A DNA stretch of 64,000 bases from Pseudomonas abietaniphila (GCF_900100795.1 NZ_FNCO01000007.1:1-64000), one strand, 5' to 3'. Shown: positions 1 to 9,883, counted from the first letter of the stretch. Program-made: numbers and translations. The notes: generated by a model not told the origin, from the sequence alone.

Positions 1-48
1 TGCAATGGCATGTATATGCCGGCGCCGAAGCCGCATCTCGTCAAGTAA
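1..48 (+). CDS. 3' end of an unidentified element gene
   Basis: Frame 1 is open from the first base of the window to a TAA at 46-48. The 15 visible residues end in MPAPKPHLVK. It is followed after 54 bases by the next gene on the same strand, which fits a compact row of phage or island genes. It is too short to identify and could be chance reading. Confidence 0.3.
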   Translation, partial: CNGMYMPAPKPHLVK

Positions 49-102
49 CCCCTTCCCCATCTATCCACATGCCTGCCGGTGTACGGCGGGCGAGGACTTC
101 TT

Positions 103-699
103 ATGCGCGACGAAAAGATCGTGATGTTCAATTCTCCCGAAGCCGCGAGCGTCCAAACCGTGACCGGTTGGGTAGACGCCAACGGACGGTTCTGGGGCAA
201 AGACGAAGACATGGCCCGCTACTGCGGCTCGACTCATCGGCATTGCAAGATCAACCCGGACCATCCGATCCATGCCACCAGCGGCTCTTGCGGCGTGTGT
301 CGGCAGGAGCGCATGGATGAACGCTTCTTGAAAATGGAAATTCGGGATTGGGTAGATGAACCGCTGGTCATTTACGACAGCGACACCTATTTCTTCGATA
401 TCGACTCGCTGCGCGACTACCTGGTCGACGCCGATCACGAACCTGATGATGTCCGGCTGTGCATCTGCGAGCCAAATTACCCGAGCGAAATCGACGCTGC
501 TGATCACTTCTGCGATGACTTGCCTGAGGACGGCGAGCTGCAAGATGACCAGCTGATCGCCGCTTTCGAGCTGCTGAACGAGATGATCCGAAAATCAGGT
601 CCGCTTTCATGGTCGCAGGGCTCGGTCGCGGCCCGGCTGCCAGCCGACTTCATCGCTGAAGTTAAAGCTGAGCGCGCTCAGTCACTCAACCCCGCATAG
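103..699 (+). CDS. Hypothetical phage/island protein with cysteine-histidine motifs
   Basis: This acidic protein of 198 residues has no family I can name. The N-terminal third has CGSTHRHC and CGVC motifs, which could bind a zinc ion. The remainder is rich in aspartate and glutamate and ends in a predicted helical stretch. The frame also has a GTG at 79, but ATG 103 has GAGGA six bases upstream and is the better start. It lies just in front of the AlpA-like gene and the integrase, all on the same strand, so it probably belongs to the element. I infer no function beyond possible metal binding. Confidence 0.6.
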   Translation: MRDEKIVMFNSPEAASVQTVTGWVDANGRFWGKDEDMARYCGSTHRHCKINPDHPIHATSGSCGVCRQERMDERFLKMEIRDWVDEPLVIYDSDTYFFDIDSLRDYLVDADHEPDDVRLCICEPNYPSEIDAADHFCDDLPEDGELQDDQLIAAFELLNEMIRKSGPLSWSQGSVAARLPADFIAEVKAERAQSLNPA

Positions 700-721
700 A
701 CCCCGGACGGAGGTAGCCAAC

Positions 722-1138
722 ATGGCAAATGCAACTGCGGCGCAGCCTTCTGGCATTACGCCGCGCTTTATCCGGGCGCGGGACGTGTACGGCTACCTCG
801 GCATGTGTCGGGCTGAATTCGACAAGACGGTCAGACCCCACGTCCGGGAATTCCCGATCGGGAAACAGGGCATCGCCTTTGACCGGCACGAGATTGATGA
901 GTGGGCCGACGCCTATATCCAGGCCATGGCGATTGAAAAGGTCGCCAATCAGGACAACAATCAGCCCCGCAGCGAGCGCCATGCCGGGGCCAAAGGAGCA
1001 GCCGAATGGCCCAAAAAGCAATCACAGGGCTCCAGAAAATGCCGAACGGCATCTGGAAGATTGATAAAAAATACCGGGGAGAACGAATTCAAGAAAGTAC
1101 TGGAACTAGTGACCGGGCGGAAGCGGAGCAATACCTGA
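722..1138 (+). CDS. AlpA-like DNA-binding protein, possible excisionase
   Basis: The protein has 138 residues. Residues 16-70 (FIRARDVYGYLGMCRAEFDK ... AFDRHEIDEWADAY) look like a winged-helix AlpA/MerR-type DNA-binding domain, the type used by excisionases and by regulators placed beside phage integrases. An excellent ribosome site (GGAGG) lies nine bases before the ATG. The reading frame runs 133 bases into the integrase gene in another frame, which gives a basic tail of about 44 residues not typical of AlpA. The overlap suggests translational coupling with the integrase. The excisionase role is inferred from position and fold only. Confidence 0.65.
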   Translation: MANATAAQPSGITPRFIRARDVYGYLGMCRAEFDKTVRPHVREFPIGKQGIAFDRHEIDEWADAYIQAMAIEKVANQDNNQPRSERHAGAKGAAEWPKKQSQGSRKCRTASGRLIKNTGENEFKKVLELVTGRKRSNT

Positions 1139-2190
1139 TCCACATGCTGGAGAAGTTGCGCCAGCGGAAGGTGTACGGCGTGCGCAAGGTCCGGACGTGG
1201 CGGGAGGCGTCGATTCGCTTCCTGCTCGAGGTGAAGAACCAGGCATCGATCCACATTTCAGCCACTTACATGGAACAGCTCGACCCGTTTATTGGACACC
1301 TGCCGATCACCCATATAGATGACGATTCACTGGCCCCTTATATCCAGTCAAAGCTTCAGCCGGATAAGGGAAAGCCAGTGACGAACCGAACCGTGAATAT
1401 CGCGCTGCAACGCGTCATCAGGGTTCTGAATCTATGCGCAAGGAAGTGGCGGGACGAAGAGCGGCGCCCATGGCTGGACGTGGTGCCAATGATTTCACTG
1501 CTGGACGAAAAGACGAACTCACGAAAGCCCTACCCTTTGTCCTGGGATGAGCAATCGATTCTGTTCGCTGAATTGCCAGCTCATCTGCAGACGATGGCCA
1601 TGTTCAAGGTGAACACGGGTTGTCGCGAGCAAGAGGTGTGCAAATTGCAGTGGGATTGGGAGATTCCGGTACCGGAGTTGAAGACCAGTGTGTTTCTGAT
1701 CCCAGCCGGGTTTGGTGGCCGAAGCGCGAAGGCCGGCGTGAAAAACCGGGATGAGCGCTTGGTGATTTTGAATGACGTTGCAAAATCAGTCATCGAGCAG
1801 CAGCGCGGCAAGCATCCGCTGTACGTGTTTCCGTTTGGCAAGCCAGATAGTGAAGGGAATGAAACGACCGTTCACCGCATGAATGACTCGGCCTGGAAGA
1901 AGGCACGAGTCAGGGCGGCGGCGAAATGGGGAGAGAAGTTCCTGCGCAAGGCCCACGATGGGTATTTGCGCATTCGTGTTCACGACCTGAAGCACACCTT
2001 TGGCAGAAGGCTACGTGCAGCAGGCGTGACAGAAGAGGATCGCAAGGCATTGCTGGGCCACAAGAACGGAAGCATCACCAGTCACTACTCAGCAGCAGAG
2101 CTGGATCAGTTGATTGCAGCGGCAAATAAGGTATCAGTAACCGACTCGCGCGCACCAGCGCTGACGATTCTGAAAAGGAGGAATGCATGA
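1006..2190 (+). CDS. int: Tyrosine-family site-specific integrase
   Basis: This 394-residue recombinase would integrate and excise the element at the neighbouring tRNA-Pro. An Arg-rich N-terminal arm-binding region (1-60) is followed by a core-binding region (about 65-160) and a catalytic domain (175-370). Visible catalytic residues are R207 in TGCREQEV, H326 in VHDLKHTF, H352 in LLGHKNG and the nucleophile Y361 in SHYSAAEL. The usual second arginine of HxxR is a lysine here (K329). I recall the same HDLK reading in related Pseudomonas phage-type integrases, so it is probably not a defect. AAGGAG lies seven bases before ATG 1006, inside the preceding gene. Confidence 0.92.
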   Translation: MAQKAITGLQKMPNGIWKIDKKYRGERIQESTGTSDRAEAEQYLIHMLEKLRQRKVYGVRKVRTWREASIRFLLEVKNQASIHISATYMEQLDPFIGHLPITHIDDDSLAPYIQSKLQPDKGKPVTNRTVNIALQRVIRVLNLCARKWRDEERRPWLDVVPMISLLDEKTNSRKPYPLSWDEQSILFAELPAHLQTMAMFKVNTGCREQEVCKLQWDWEIPVPELKTSVFLIPAGFGGRSAKAGVKNRDERLVILNDVAKSVIEQQRGKHPLYVFPFGKPDSEGNETTVHRMNDSAWKKARVRAAAKWGEKFLRKAHDGYLRIRVHDLKHTFGRRLRAAGVTEEDRKALLGHKNGSITSHYSAAELDQLIAAANKVSVTDSRAPALTILKRRNA

Positions 2191-2258
2191 TGAAAAACGG
2201 CAGGGTCACTCGAAAAGTCACTGACCCAGAAATAACAAAGCCACCAAAAGGCGGCTAA
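2187..2258 (+). CDS. Small ORF coupled to the integrase stop codon
   Basis: An ATGATG at 2187 overlaps the integrase stop (ATGA) and is preceded by AAAAGGAGG, a near-perfect ribosome site at good spacing. It encodes 23 basic residues (starting MMKNGRVTRK) and ends in TAA at 2256-2258, only 14 bases from the tRNA 3' end. The site and overlap argue for real translation; the short length and lack of known relatives argue against a defined function. Because it lies next to the attachment core, it would be present only when the element is integrated or circular with the same junction. Confidence 0.35.
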   Translation: MMKNGRVTRKVTDPEITKPPKGG

Positions 2259-2272
2259 GTCATTGAAATATA

Positions 2273-2310
2273 TGGTCGGGACGGAGTGATTCGAACACTC
2301 GACCCCTAGC
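2273..2310. other. Probable attachment (att) core in the tRNA 3' half
   Basis: Integrases of this type recombine in the T-arm and 3' end of the target tRNA and leave a direct repeat at the far end of the element. The 3' half of tRNA-Pro abuts the integrase here. The exact core cannot be defined because the second copy is outside the window. Confidence 0.45.
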
Positions 2311-2349
2311 ACCCCATGCTAGTGCGCTACCGGACTGCGCTACGCCCCG
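2273..2349 (-). tRNA. tRNA-Pro(GGG)
   Basis: The minus strand folds as a tRNA of 77 bases with encoded CCA. The acceptor stem pairs CGGGGCG with CGTCCCG (one G-T), the discriminator is A, and the anticodon arm is CTAGC-ATGGGGT-GCTAG, giving anticodon GGG. The T-arm contains GTTCGAATC. Its 3' end faces the integrase gene, so it is the likely attachment site of the element. It follows merR on the same strand. Confidence 0.95.
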
Positions 2350-2392
2350 ACTAGGCGTGAATCTGTTGTCGCTCCTTGCGAAAGCGTCGAGA

Positions 2393-2421
2393 AATATACC
2401 CTAAGCTTTTGAATGATGGAA
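2393..2421 (-). promoter_or_regulatory. Candidate sigma-70 promoter for tRNA-Pro
   Basis: On the minus strand TTCCAT (2421-2416) and TATATT (2398-2393) are separated by exactly 17 bases, about 45 bases upstream of the mature tRNA 5' end. The -35 box is poor. Read-through from merR is the alternative source of transcript. Confidence 0.35.
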
Positions 2422-2440
2422 GTATTTTGATTCACCTACG

Positions 2441-2797
2441 TCAGGTGCGCAGCACGACCAAAACGTCTTCCAGTTCAGTGATCATTTGTTTGATCAATTG
2501 CTTGTACTGCAGGGAATCGTCCTTGACCTCATCGCTGGACATCCGCAAGCGGGCGCCGCCGATGGTGAAGCCTTGGTCATAGAGCAACGCACGGATCTGT
2601 CGGATCATCAGCACGTCCTGTCGCTGATAATACCGACGATTCCCGCGGCGCTTGACCGGGTTGAGTTGAGGAAACTCCTGCTCCCAATAACGCAAAACGT
2701 GCGGTTTGACCGCGCAGAGCTCGCTGACTTCACCGATGGTGAAGTAGCGTTTGCCGGGAATAGGCGGTAGCTCGTCGTTATGACTTGGTTCCAGCAT
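2441..2797 (-). CDS. MerR-family transcriptional regulator
   Basis: This 118-residue protein is the small MerR-family regulator found after ihfA in pseudomonads and other gamma-proteobacteria. Residues 17-85 form the winged helix ([20 protein letters not shown], then [13 protein letters not shown]), followed by a coiled dimerisation helix at the C-terminus. It has no effector-binding domain, and its ligand and targets are not known to me. I chose the start at 2797 (MLEPSHN) rather than 2806 because it matches the family N-terminus as I remember it. It overlaps the 3' end of ihfA by 20 bases, so the two are co-transcribed. Confidence 0.9.
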   Translation of the reverse strand: MLEPSHNDELPPIPGKRYFTIGEVSELCAVKPHVLRYWEQEFPQLNPVKRRGNRRYYQRQDVLMIRQIRALLYDQGFTIGGARLRMSSDEVKDDSLQYKQLIKQMITELEDVLVVLRT

Positions 2798-3080
2798 AAG
2801 CCTCAACTCGGGCCTTCAGTTTCTGCCCTGGGCGAAAGGTGACCACACGGCGAGCCGTAATCGGAATTTCTTCCCCTGTCTTGGGATTTCGACCCGGTCG
2901 CTGGCGTTTATCTCGCAGGTCAAAGTTGCCGAATCCGGACAATTTGACCTGCTCGTTATCTTCCAGAGCGTGCCTGATTTCCTCAAAGAACAGCTCAACC
3001 AGTTCCTTGGCTTCTCGTTTATTCAGGCCTAGCTCTTCGTACAGACGTTCGGCCATCTCAGCTTTCGTCAGAGCCCCCAT
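2778..3080 (-). CDS. ihfA: Integration host factor subunit alpha
   Basis: This is the 100-residue IHF alpha subunit, a nucleoid protein that bends DNA by inserting a proline from its beta arm. The protein shows the HU/IHF fold: N-terminal helices ([16 protein letters not shown]), then SGFGNF, and the beta arm [14 protein letters not shown] with the intercalating proline in RNPKTG. It pairs with IhfB encoded elsewhere and supports many sigma-54 promoters and phage integrases, including potentially the one next door. It starts 3 bases after the pheT stop and is part of the infC-pheT transcription unit, as in E. coli. Confidence 0.98.
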   Translation of the reverse strand: MGALTKAEMAERLYEELGLNKREAKELVELFFEEIRHALEDNEQVKLSGFGNFDLRDKRQRPGRNPKTGEEIPITARRVVTFRPGQKLKARVEAYAGTKS

Positions 3081-3083
3081 ACG

Positions 3084-5465
3084 CTACTTCCTTAACGTGG
3101 CGTTTAACCTTTCCTCAAGCGAGGTGAGAATTTGCTGCGTCGAAGCGTTTACCTCATCGTCAGTAAGAGTGCGCGATGGATGTTGCCAGGTCAAGCCAAC
3201 TGCAAGGCTTTTTCTATGCGGATCAATGCCTTTACCCTGATAAACATCAAATAACCTGAGGTCTGTCAGCCATTCCCCTGCATTTTCACGAATAACGTCC
3301 ATCACCGCCGTCGCCGCGACCTCACGATCTGCGAGCAATGCCAGGTCTCGACGGACCTCAGGGAAGCGCGACAGCTCGTGGAATTTAGGCAAGCGCCCTT
3401 GGGCGACATCAGCCAGTACCAGCTCGAACACGAACACCGGGCGGTCAAGACCGAGTGTCTTGCTCAGCTCCGGGTGCAAGGCGCCGATGTACCCGACTTC
3501 GCGACCGTCTCGCTCAATGCGCGCGGTCTGACCCGGGTGAAGCGCTGGGTGTTTACCCGGCACAAAACGGAAGTCATCCAGTGCGCCTGCGAAGCCAAGC
3601 ACGGCTTCAACGTCAGCCTTGACGTCGAAGAAGTCCACTGCATCGCGGCCCTGTGCCCAGCCTTCAGGCAAACGGCTGCCGCAGATCACACCTGCCAGCA
3701 TAGGCTCTTGTTTCAAACCTTCCAGTTGACCGACGAAACGCAGGCCACTCTCGAACAGGCGGACGCGGTCCTGTTGACGATTGAGGTTGTGCTGAAGCGC
3801 CTTGACCAGGCCTGGCCACAGCGACGAACGCATCGCCGCCATGTCGGCGGAAATCGGGTTGGCCAACAGCAGCGGTTCGACGCCAGGATTGAACAGTTCG
3901 AACCATTTCTGATCGATGAAGCTGTACGTAATTGCCTCTTGATAACCCCGCGCAACCAACAGACGACGCAGCGCTGGCAGATCACCCTGCGCTTCGGCGC
4001 GGGCCTGAGGCGCCAGACGCGCCTGCGGATAACGAACCGGCAGACGGTTGTAACCGTACAAACGCGCCAGCTCTTCAATCAAGTCGACTTCGAGCGAGAT
4101 GTCGAAACGGTGACTTGGCACTTCAACGCGCCATTGGCCCGCCGAATCAGCCGCAACCTTAAGACCCAACCCAGTGAGCAGGCGCTCGACTTCAGTGGCG
4201 TCCATCTTCATGCCGAGCATCTGCTCGATACGATCGGCGCGCAGGGTGACGGGTGCAATTGACGGCAAATGTTGCTCGCTGACGGTTTCGATGACCGGAC
4301 CGGCTTCGCCACCCGTGATCTCGAGAAGCAAGCCCGTGGCGCGCTCCATCGCTTCACGCGCGAGCTGCCAGTCAACACCGCGCTCATAGCGGTGCGAGGC
4401 GTCGGTGTGCAGGCCATACGAGCGCGCTTTACCGGCAACTGCGATTTGATCGAAGAAAGCACTTTCCAGAAAGATGTCACGCGTAGTCGCGGTGTTCACG
4501 CCACTGTGTTCGCCGCCCATGACGCCCGCGATCGCCAAAGCGCGCTGGTGATCGGCGATGACCAAGGTGTCGGCGCGCAGGCTGACTTCCTGGCCGTCCA
4601 GCAGAACAAGCTTCTCACCCTCTTCCGCCATTCGAACGCGTATACCGCCGTTGATCTCGGCGAGATCGAACGCATGCAGTGGCTGTCCCAGCTCGAGCAT
4701 GACGTAGTTGGTGATGTCGACGGCGGCGTCGATGCTGCGCACCTCGGAACGGCGCAGACGCTCAACCATCCAGAGCGGAGTCGGACGAGACAAGTCAACG
4801 TTACGAATGACACGACCCAGGTAACGCGGGCACGCGGCCGGCGCCAGGACGTCGACCGAGCGCACTTCATCGTGGACCGCTGGAACAACGGCAACCTGTG
4901 GACGTGTAACGGTCGCGTCATACAATGCGCCCACTTCACGGGCCAGACCGGCGACGGACAGGCAGTCGCCACGGTTAGGCGTCAGGTCGACTTCGATGCT
5001 GGCGTCGTCCAGCTCCAGGTAGGCACGGAAATCCTTGCCCACCGGCGCGTCAGCCGGCAATTCCATCAGGCCGTCGTTGCCCTCGCCCACGTGCAGCTCA
5101 GCCTGTGAGCAGAGCATGCCATTGGACTCAACGCCACGGAGCTTCGCTTTCTTGATCTTGAAGTCGCCCGGCAATTCGGCGCCGATCATGGCGAAAGGAA
5201 TCTTCAGGCCTGGGCGCACGTTGGGCGCACCGCAGACAACCTGAAACGTTTCCGAACCATTGCTGACCTGACAAACGCGCAGTTTGTCAGCGTCTGGGTG
5301 CTGTTCGGTGCTGACCACTTCACCCACCACAACACCACTGAAAACTCCGGCGGCCGGGGTCACGCTATCGACCTCCAGACCCGCCATCGACAGACGCGCT
5401 ACCAGCTCGTCACGGGAGACTTGCGGGCTTACCCAGCCGCGCAACCACTGTTCACTGAATTTCAT
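3084..5465 (-). CDS. pheT: Phenylalanyl-tRNA synthetase beta subunit
   Basis: This is the 793-residue beta chain of the alpha2-beta2 enzyme that charges tRNA-Phe. The N-terminus has the EMAP-type tRNA-binding OB fold (about 40-150, with EQHPDADKLRVC). The B3/B4 region follows with the editing site for mischarged tyrosine, then B5, the catalytic-like core, and the ferredoxin-fold anticodon-binding domain at the end (SRFPEVRRDLALL ... QHPSRTLTDDEVN). Length is normal. It follows pheS by 84 bases and is followed at 3 bases by ihfA. The long plus-strand frame opposite (3378-4262) is a shadow. Confidence 0.98.
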   Translation of the reverse strand: MKFSEQWLRGWVSPQVSRDELVARLSMAGLEVDSVTPAAGVFSGVVVGEVVSTEQHPDADKLRVCQVSNGSETFQVVCGAPNVRPGLKIPFAMIGAELPGDFKIKKAKLRGVESNGMLCSQAELHVGEGNDGLMELPADAPVGKDFRAYLELDDASIEVDLTPNRGDCLSVAGLAREVGALYDATVTRPQVAVVPAVHDEVRSVDVLAPAACPRYLGRVIRNVDLSRPTPLWMVERLRRSEVRSIDAAVDITNYVMLELGQPLHAFDLAEINGGIRVRMAEEGEKLVLLDGQEVSLRADTLVIADHQRALAIAGVMGGEHSGVNTATTRDIFLESAFFDQIAVAGKARSYGLHTDASHRYERGVDWQLAREAMERATGLLLEITGGEAGPVIETVSEQHLPSIAPVTLRADRIEQMLGMKMDATEVERLLTGLGLKVAADSAGQWRVEVPSHRFDISLEVDLIEELARLYGYNRLPVRYPQARLAPQARAEAQGDLPALRRLLVARGYQEAITYSFIDQKWFELFNPGVEPLLLANPISADMAAMRSSLWPGLVKALQHNLNRQQDRVRLFESGLRFVGQLEGLKQEPMLAGVICGSRLPEGWAQGRDAVDFFDVKADVEAVLGFAGALDDFRFVPGKHPALHPGQTARIERDGREVGYIGALHPELSKTLGLDRPVFVFELVLADVAQGRLPKFHELSRFPEVRRDLALLADREVAATAVMDVIRENAGEWLTDLRLFDVYQGKGIDPHRKSLAVGLTWQHPSRTLTDDEVNASTQQILTSLEERLNATLRK

Positions 5466-5549
5466 CCTGCTCTCCTGATAGATTCGTTACGGATCTGCGA
5501 CCTGACCACCGCACGAACACCACCCATCCGGTGGCGTCGCGCAGGGTCC

Positions 5550-6619
<1,070 letters not shown>

Positions 6620-6671
6620 CTATGACGTTTAACACCGAACCCCGAAACGAGGTCCGGTGATTGCCGGGGAC

Positions 6672-7028
6672 TTAGGCCAGAGTGGCTTTAGCTTTCTCGA
6701 CAATCGCAGCAAACGCCGCTTTTTCGTTCACTGCCAGATCAGCCAGAACCTTACGGTCGATTTCGATCGACGCTTTTTTCAGGCCAGCGATGAAACGGCT
6801 GTAGGACAGACCGTTGATACGCGCACCAGCGTTGATACGAGCGATCCACAGAGCGCGGAACTGACGTTTTTTCTGACGACGGTCACGGTAGGCGTATTGG
6901 CCTGCCTTGATTACCGCTTGCTTGGCAACACGGAATACGCGTGAACGCGCGCCGTAGTAGCCTTTAGCAAGTTTCAGAATTTTTTTGTGACGCTTACGGG
7001 CAATGACGCCACGCTTTACACGAGCCAT
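6672..7028 (-). CDS. rplT: 50S ribosomal protein L20
   Basis: L20 has 118 residues, is strongly basic and needed for early 50S assembly. The N-terminal half is a long arginine/lysine-rich extension ([20 protein letters not shown]) that threads 23S rRNA; the C-terminal half is globular ([17 protein letters not shown]). In E. coli L20 also represses translation of the rpmI-rplT part of the operon by binding the messenger; whether this operon keeps that control cannot be read directly. It follows rpmI by 28 bases. Confidence 0.98.
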   Translation of the reverse strand: MARVKRGVIARKRHKKILKLAKGYYGARSRVFRVAKQAVIKAGQYAYRDRRQKKRQFRALWIARINAGARINGLSYSRFIAGLKKASIEIDRKVLADLAVNEKAAFAAIVEKAKATLA

Positions 7029-7056
7029 GAGTTACTTCCTCTATTCTTGATCAAAA

Positions 7057-7251
7057 TTAACGAAGGCGCAGCATGCGCTCGACTTTTGCCACGTCAGACG
7101 GATGCAGCAGGCTGCTTCCGCGCAGTTGACGCTTACGCTTGGTCGACATTTTGGTCAGGATGTGGCTCTTGAAAGCGTGTTTGTGCTTGATGCCATTCGC
7201 GGTTTTCAGAAACCGCTTAGCTGCACCACTTTTAGTCTTCATCTTTGGCAT
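7057..7251 (-). CDS. rpmI: 50S ribosomal protein L35
   Basis: L35 has 64 residues, with the family start [14 protein letters not shown] and the usual basic core ([23 protein letters not shown]). It is a late-assembling large-subunit protein. It lies between infC and rplT on the minus strand, the conserved order in most bacteria. Confidence 0.98.
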   Translation of the reverse strand: MPKMKTKSGAAKRFLKTANGIKHKHAFKSHILTKMSTKRKRQLRGSSLLHPSDVAKVERMLRLR

Positions 7252-7311
7252 GTTCGGATACTCCGCATTCAGTTGATAAACATAACCGCAAGGCCTGCCG
7301 TGCCCTGGTGG

Positions 7312-7863
7312 TTATTTCTTCTTTTTCGGGGCGATGACCATGATCAGCTGGCGTCCTTCCATCTTAGGATGCTGTTCGACGGCGCCGTATTCGAGCAGGT
7401 CTTGTTCAACCCGCTTCAACAGCTCCATACCCAGCTCCTGGTGGGCCATCTCACGACCGCGGAATCTCAACGATACCTTGGCCCTGTCCCCGTCACTCAG
7501 GAAACGTACCAGGTTGCGTAGTTTTACCTGGTAATCCCCTTCCTCCGTCCCTGGACGAAACTTGATTTCTTTAACCTGAATCTGCTTCTGGTTTTTCTTC
7601 GCCGCAGCAACCTGCTTCTTCTTCTCGAAGATAGACTTGCCGTAATCCATCACACGACAGACCGGCGGTATTGCGTCGGCAGAAATCTCTACCAGATCAA
7701 GCTTGGCTTCTTCAGCTATACGAAGCGCTTCATCAATCGAGACGATGCCAACCTGCTCGCCGTCAGCGCCAATTAACCGAACCTCGCGTGCCGAGATATT
7801 CTCGTTGATCGGGGCCTTCGGTGCAGCTCGTTTATCTTGTCTCATTTCACGCTTAATAATAAT
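7312..7863 (-). CDS. infC: Translation initiation factor IF-3, non-AUG start
   Basis: IF-3 binds the 30S subunit, blocks subunit joining and rejects non-canonical start codons. The protein has the N-domain ([20 protein letters not shown]), a lysine-rich linker ([13 protein letters not shown]) and the C-domain ([20 protein letters not shown]). An internal ATG at 7845 gives 177 residues, but the open frame continues up to three consecutive ATT codons at 7863, 7860 and 7857, with GGAG just upstream at the thrS stop. ATT is the known infC start codon used for IF-3 autoregulation, so 7863 (183 residues) is the likely start. It shares one base with the thrS stop codon. Confidence 0.93.
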   Translation of the reverse strand: MIIKREMRQDKRAAPKAPINENISAREVRLIGADGEQVGIVSIDEALRIAEEAKLDLVEISADAIPPVCRVMDYGKSIFEKKKQVAAAKKNQKQIQVKEIKFRPGTEEGDYQVKLRNLVRFLSDGDRAKVSLRFRGREMAHQELGMELLKRVEQDLLEYGAVEQHPKMEGRQLIMVIAPKKKK

Positions 7864-9785
7864 TACTCCGAATCTTGGCGACCACGCCGGGAAACCGCTT
7901 GTGCAAGGAACTCCGAGAATTGAGCGACCGGCATTGAGCCGAGGTCTGCGCCTTCACGGGTACGCACAGCGACAGTTTGCGTTTCAACCTCCCGATCCCC
8001 AATGACGAGGAGATAAGGAACCTTGAGCAAAGTATGCTCGCGGATTTTAAAGCCGATCTTTTCATTTCTCAAGTCGGACTTGGCACGAAACCCGCTTTCA
8101 GCCAGAGTTTTTTCCACCTCAAGGGCAAAATCTGCCTGTTTATCAGTGATATTCATGATCACTGCCTGAGTTGGAGCCAGCCAGGCGGGGAATGCACCTT
8201 CGTAGTGCTCGATCAGAATTCCGATGAAACGCTCGAAAGAACCGAGAATCGCACGGTGCAACATGACCGGATGCTTACGACCGTTGTCTTCCGAAACAAA
8301 TTCGGCACCCAAACGGATTGGCAGGTTGAAATCGAGCTGCAATGTACCGCATTGCCACACGCGACCCAAGCAATCCTTGAGGGAAAATTCAATTTTCGGG
8401 CCATAGAACGCGCCCTCGCCCGGCTGCAGATCGTACGGCAGGCCCGCGCTGTCCAGTGCGGCCGCCAACGCAGCTTCCGCGCGATCCCACAAGTCATCAG
8501 AGCCGACACGCTTTTCAGGACGGGTCGACAGCTTCATCTCGATGTCCTTAAAGCCGAAGTCGGCATAGACATCCATGGTCAGCTTGATGAACGCAGCGGA
8601 TTCAGCCTGCATCTGCTCTTCGGTGCAGAAGATGTGGGCGTCATCCTGAGTGAACGCACGCACACGCATGATGCCGTGCAACGCACCCGACGGTTCGTTA
8701 CGGTGACAGGCGCCGAACTCGGCCAGCCGCATCGGCAGCTCGCGGTAGCTCTTCAGGCCTTGATTGAACACCTGCACATGGCAAGGGCAGTTCATCGGCT
8801 TGATCGCGTAGTCGCGGCTTTCAGATTCGGTGGTGAACATGTTTTCAGCGTAGTTGGCCCAGTGCCCGGATTTCTCCCACAGCGAGCGGTCAACAACCTG
8901 CGGCGTCTTGATTTCCAGATAGCCATTTTCACGCTGGGTCTTGCGCATGTATTGCTCAAGCACCTGATACAGCGTCCAGCCGTTCGGGTGCCAGAACACC
9001 ATGCCTGGCGCTTCTTCCTGGGTGTGGAACAGGCCCAGACGCTTGCCGATCTTGCGATGGTCGCGTTTTTCCGCTTCTTCGATGCGCTGGATGTAAGCAG
9101 CCAGTTGCTTCTTGTCAGCCCAGGCGGTGCCGTACACGCGCTGCAGCTGCTCGTTCTTGGCGTCGCCGCGCCAGTAGGCGCCGGACAGCTTGGTCAATTT
9201 GAACGACTTGAGGAAGCGGGTATTCGGCACGTGCGGACCACGGCACATGTCGACATATTCTTCGTGGTAGTAGAGGCCCATCGCCGTTTCATTCGGCATG
9301 TCCTCGACCAGGCGCAGTTTGTAGTCTTCGCCACGCGCCTTGAACACCTCGATCACTTCCGCGCGCGGAGTGACTTTCTTGATGACGTCGTAATCCTTTT
9401 CGATCAGCTGCTGCATGCGCTGCTCGATCGCTGCCATGTCATCTGGCGTGAACGGGCGCTCGTAGGCGATATCGTAATAGAAGCCGTCATCGATCACCGG
9501 ACCAATCACCATTTTGGCGGTCGGGTACAGTTGCTTGACCGCGTGACCAACCAGGTGTGCGCAGGAGTGACGAATGATCTCCAGGCCTTCATGGTCTTTC
9601 GGGGTGATGATTTGCAGACTCGCGTCGGCAGTGATGATGTCGCTGGCATCGACCAGTTGACCGTTGACCTTGCCGGCAACGGTGGCTTTAGCCAGGCCCG
9701 CGCCAATGGAGGCCGCGACCTCGGCAACAGAGACCGGGTGATCGAAAGAACGTTGACTGCCGTCGGGAAGAGTAATAGTTGGCAT
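7863..9785 (-). CDS. thrS: Threonyl-tRNA synthetase
   Basis: This 640-residue enzyme charges tRNA-Thr. An N-terminal TGS domain (1-61) is followed by the editing domain, with HSCAH at residues 73-77 and CRGPH as zinc-like editing site motifs that remove mischarged serine. The class II core ([10 protein letters not shown] ... [10 protein letters not shown], where the Cys is a zinc ligand, and the late HxH-type ligands) and the C-terminal anticodon-binding domain follow. I use ATG 9785, which has AGGAGAGGAG just upstream, not the longer frame from 9818 that would run through the leader hairpin. The upstream leader has tRNA-like hairpins consistent with autoregulation. Confidence 0.98.
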   Translation of the reverse strand: MPTITLPDGSQRSFDHPVSVAEVAASIGAGLAKATVAGKVNGQLVDASDIITADASLQIITPKDHEGLEIIRHSCAHLVGHAVKQLYPTAKMVIGPVIDDGFYYDIAYERPFTPDDMAAIEQRMQQLIEKDYDVIKKVTPRAEVIEVFKARGEDYKLRLVEDMPNETAMGLYYHEEYVDMCRGPHVPNTRFLKSFKLTKLSGAYWRGDAKNEQLQRVYGTAWADKKQLAAYIQRIEEAEKRDHRKIGKRLGLFHTQEEAPGMVFWHPNGWTLYQVLEQYMRKTQRENGYLEIKTPQVVDRSLWEKSGHWANYAENMFTTESESRDYAIKPMNCPCHVQVFNQGLKSYRELPMRLAEFGACHRNEPSGALHGIMRVRAFTQDDAHIFCTEEQMQAESAAFIKLTMDVYADFGFKDIEMKLSTRPEKRVGSDDLWDRAEAALAAALDSAGLPYDLQPGEGAFYGPKIEFSLKDCLGRVWQCGTLQLDFNLPIRLGAEFVSEDNGRKHPVMLHRAILGSFERFIGILIEHYEGAFPAWLAPTQAVIMNITDKQADFALEVEKTLAESGFRAKSDLRNEKIGFKIREHTLLKVPYLLVIGDREVETQTVAVRTREGADLGSMPVAQFSEFLAQAVSRRGRQDSE

Positions 9786-9804
9786 GGCGCCTCCTCTCCT
9801 AGTG

Positions 9805-9883
9805 GTGACCCCTACCAAAGGTCACGTGGGTTGGGATAGAGCCAGTACGCGATTCGGTGGTGTACCTGCCTCACAGTGGCAGG
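9805..9883 (-). promoter_or_regulatory. thrS leader operator with two tRNA-Thr anticodon-arm mimics
   Basis: The thrS leader RNA can form two hairpins with 7-base loops. The one nearer the gene (9825-9805) has a 7-bp stem and the loop UUGGUAG. Read as an anticodon loop this gives U33, anticodon GGU (threonine) and A37. The farther one (9883-9865) has a 6-bp stem and the loop ACUGUGA, giving UGU, another threonine anticodon. The first hairpin ends about 20 bases from the ATG, just before the ribosome site. In E. coli, ThrRS binds two such stem-loops in its own messenger and blocks translation. The structures are seen; the control is inferred by analogy. Confidence 0.65.

Larger units (their letters stand above)
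1..2272. mobile_element. Integrase end of an integrative element at tRNA-Pro
   Basis: A tyrosine recombinase gene with an AlpA-like gene in front of it ends about 80 bases from the 3' end of a tRNA-Pro gene. This is the usual arrangement at one end of a tRNA-targeted genomic island or prophage. The element runs leftward out of the window, so its size and cargo cannot be seen. The junction on the chromosome side should be within the tRNA 3' half. The second copy of the attachment repeat is not in this window. Prophage and genomic island cannot be told apart from the three or four genes visible. Confidence 0.8.

Noticed and set aside
7977..9839. 620-residue open frame on the plus strand
   Set aside because: It lies wholly opposite thrS, has no ribosome site, and reads as the antisense of a GC-rich conserved gene.
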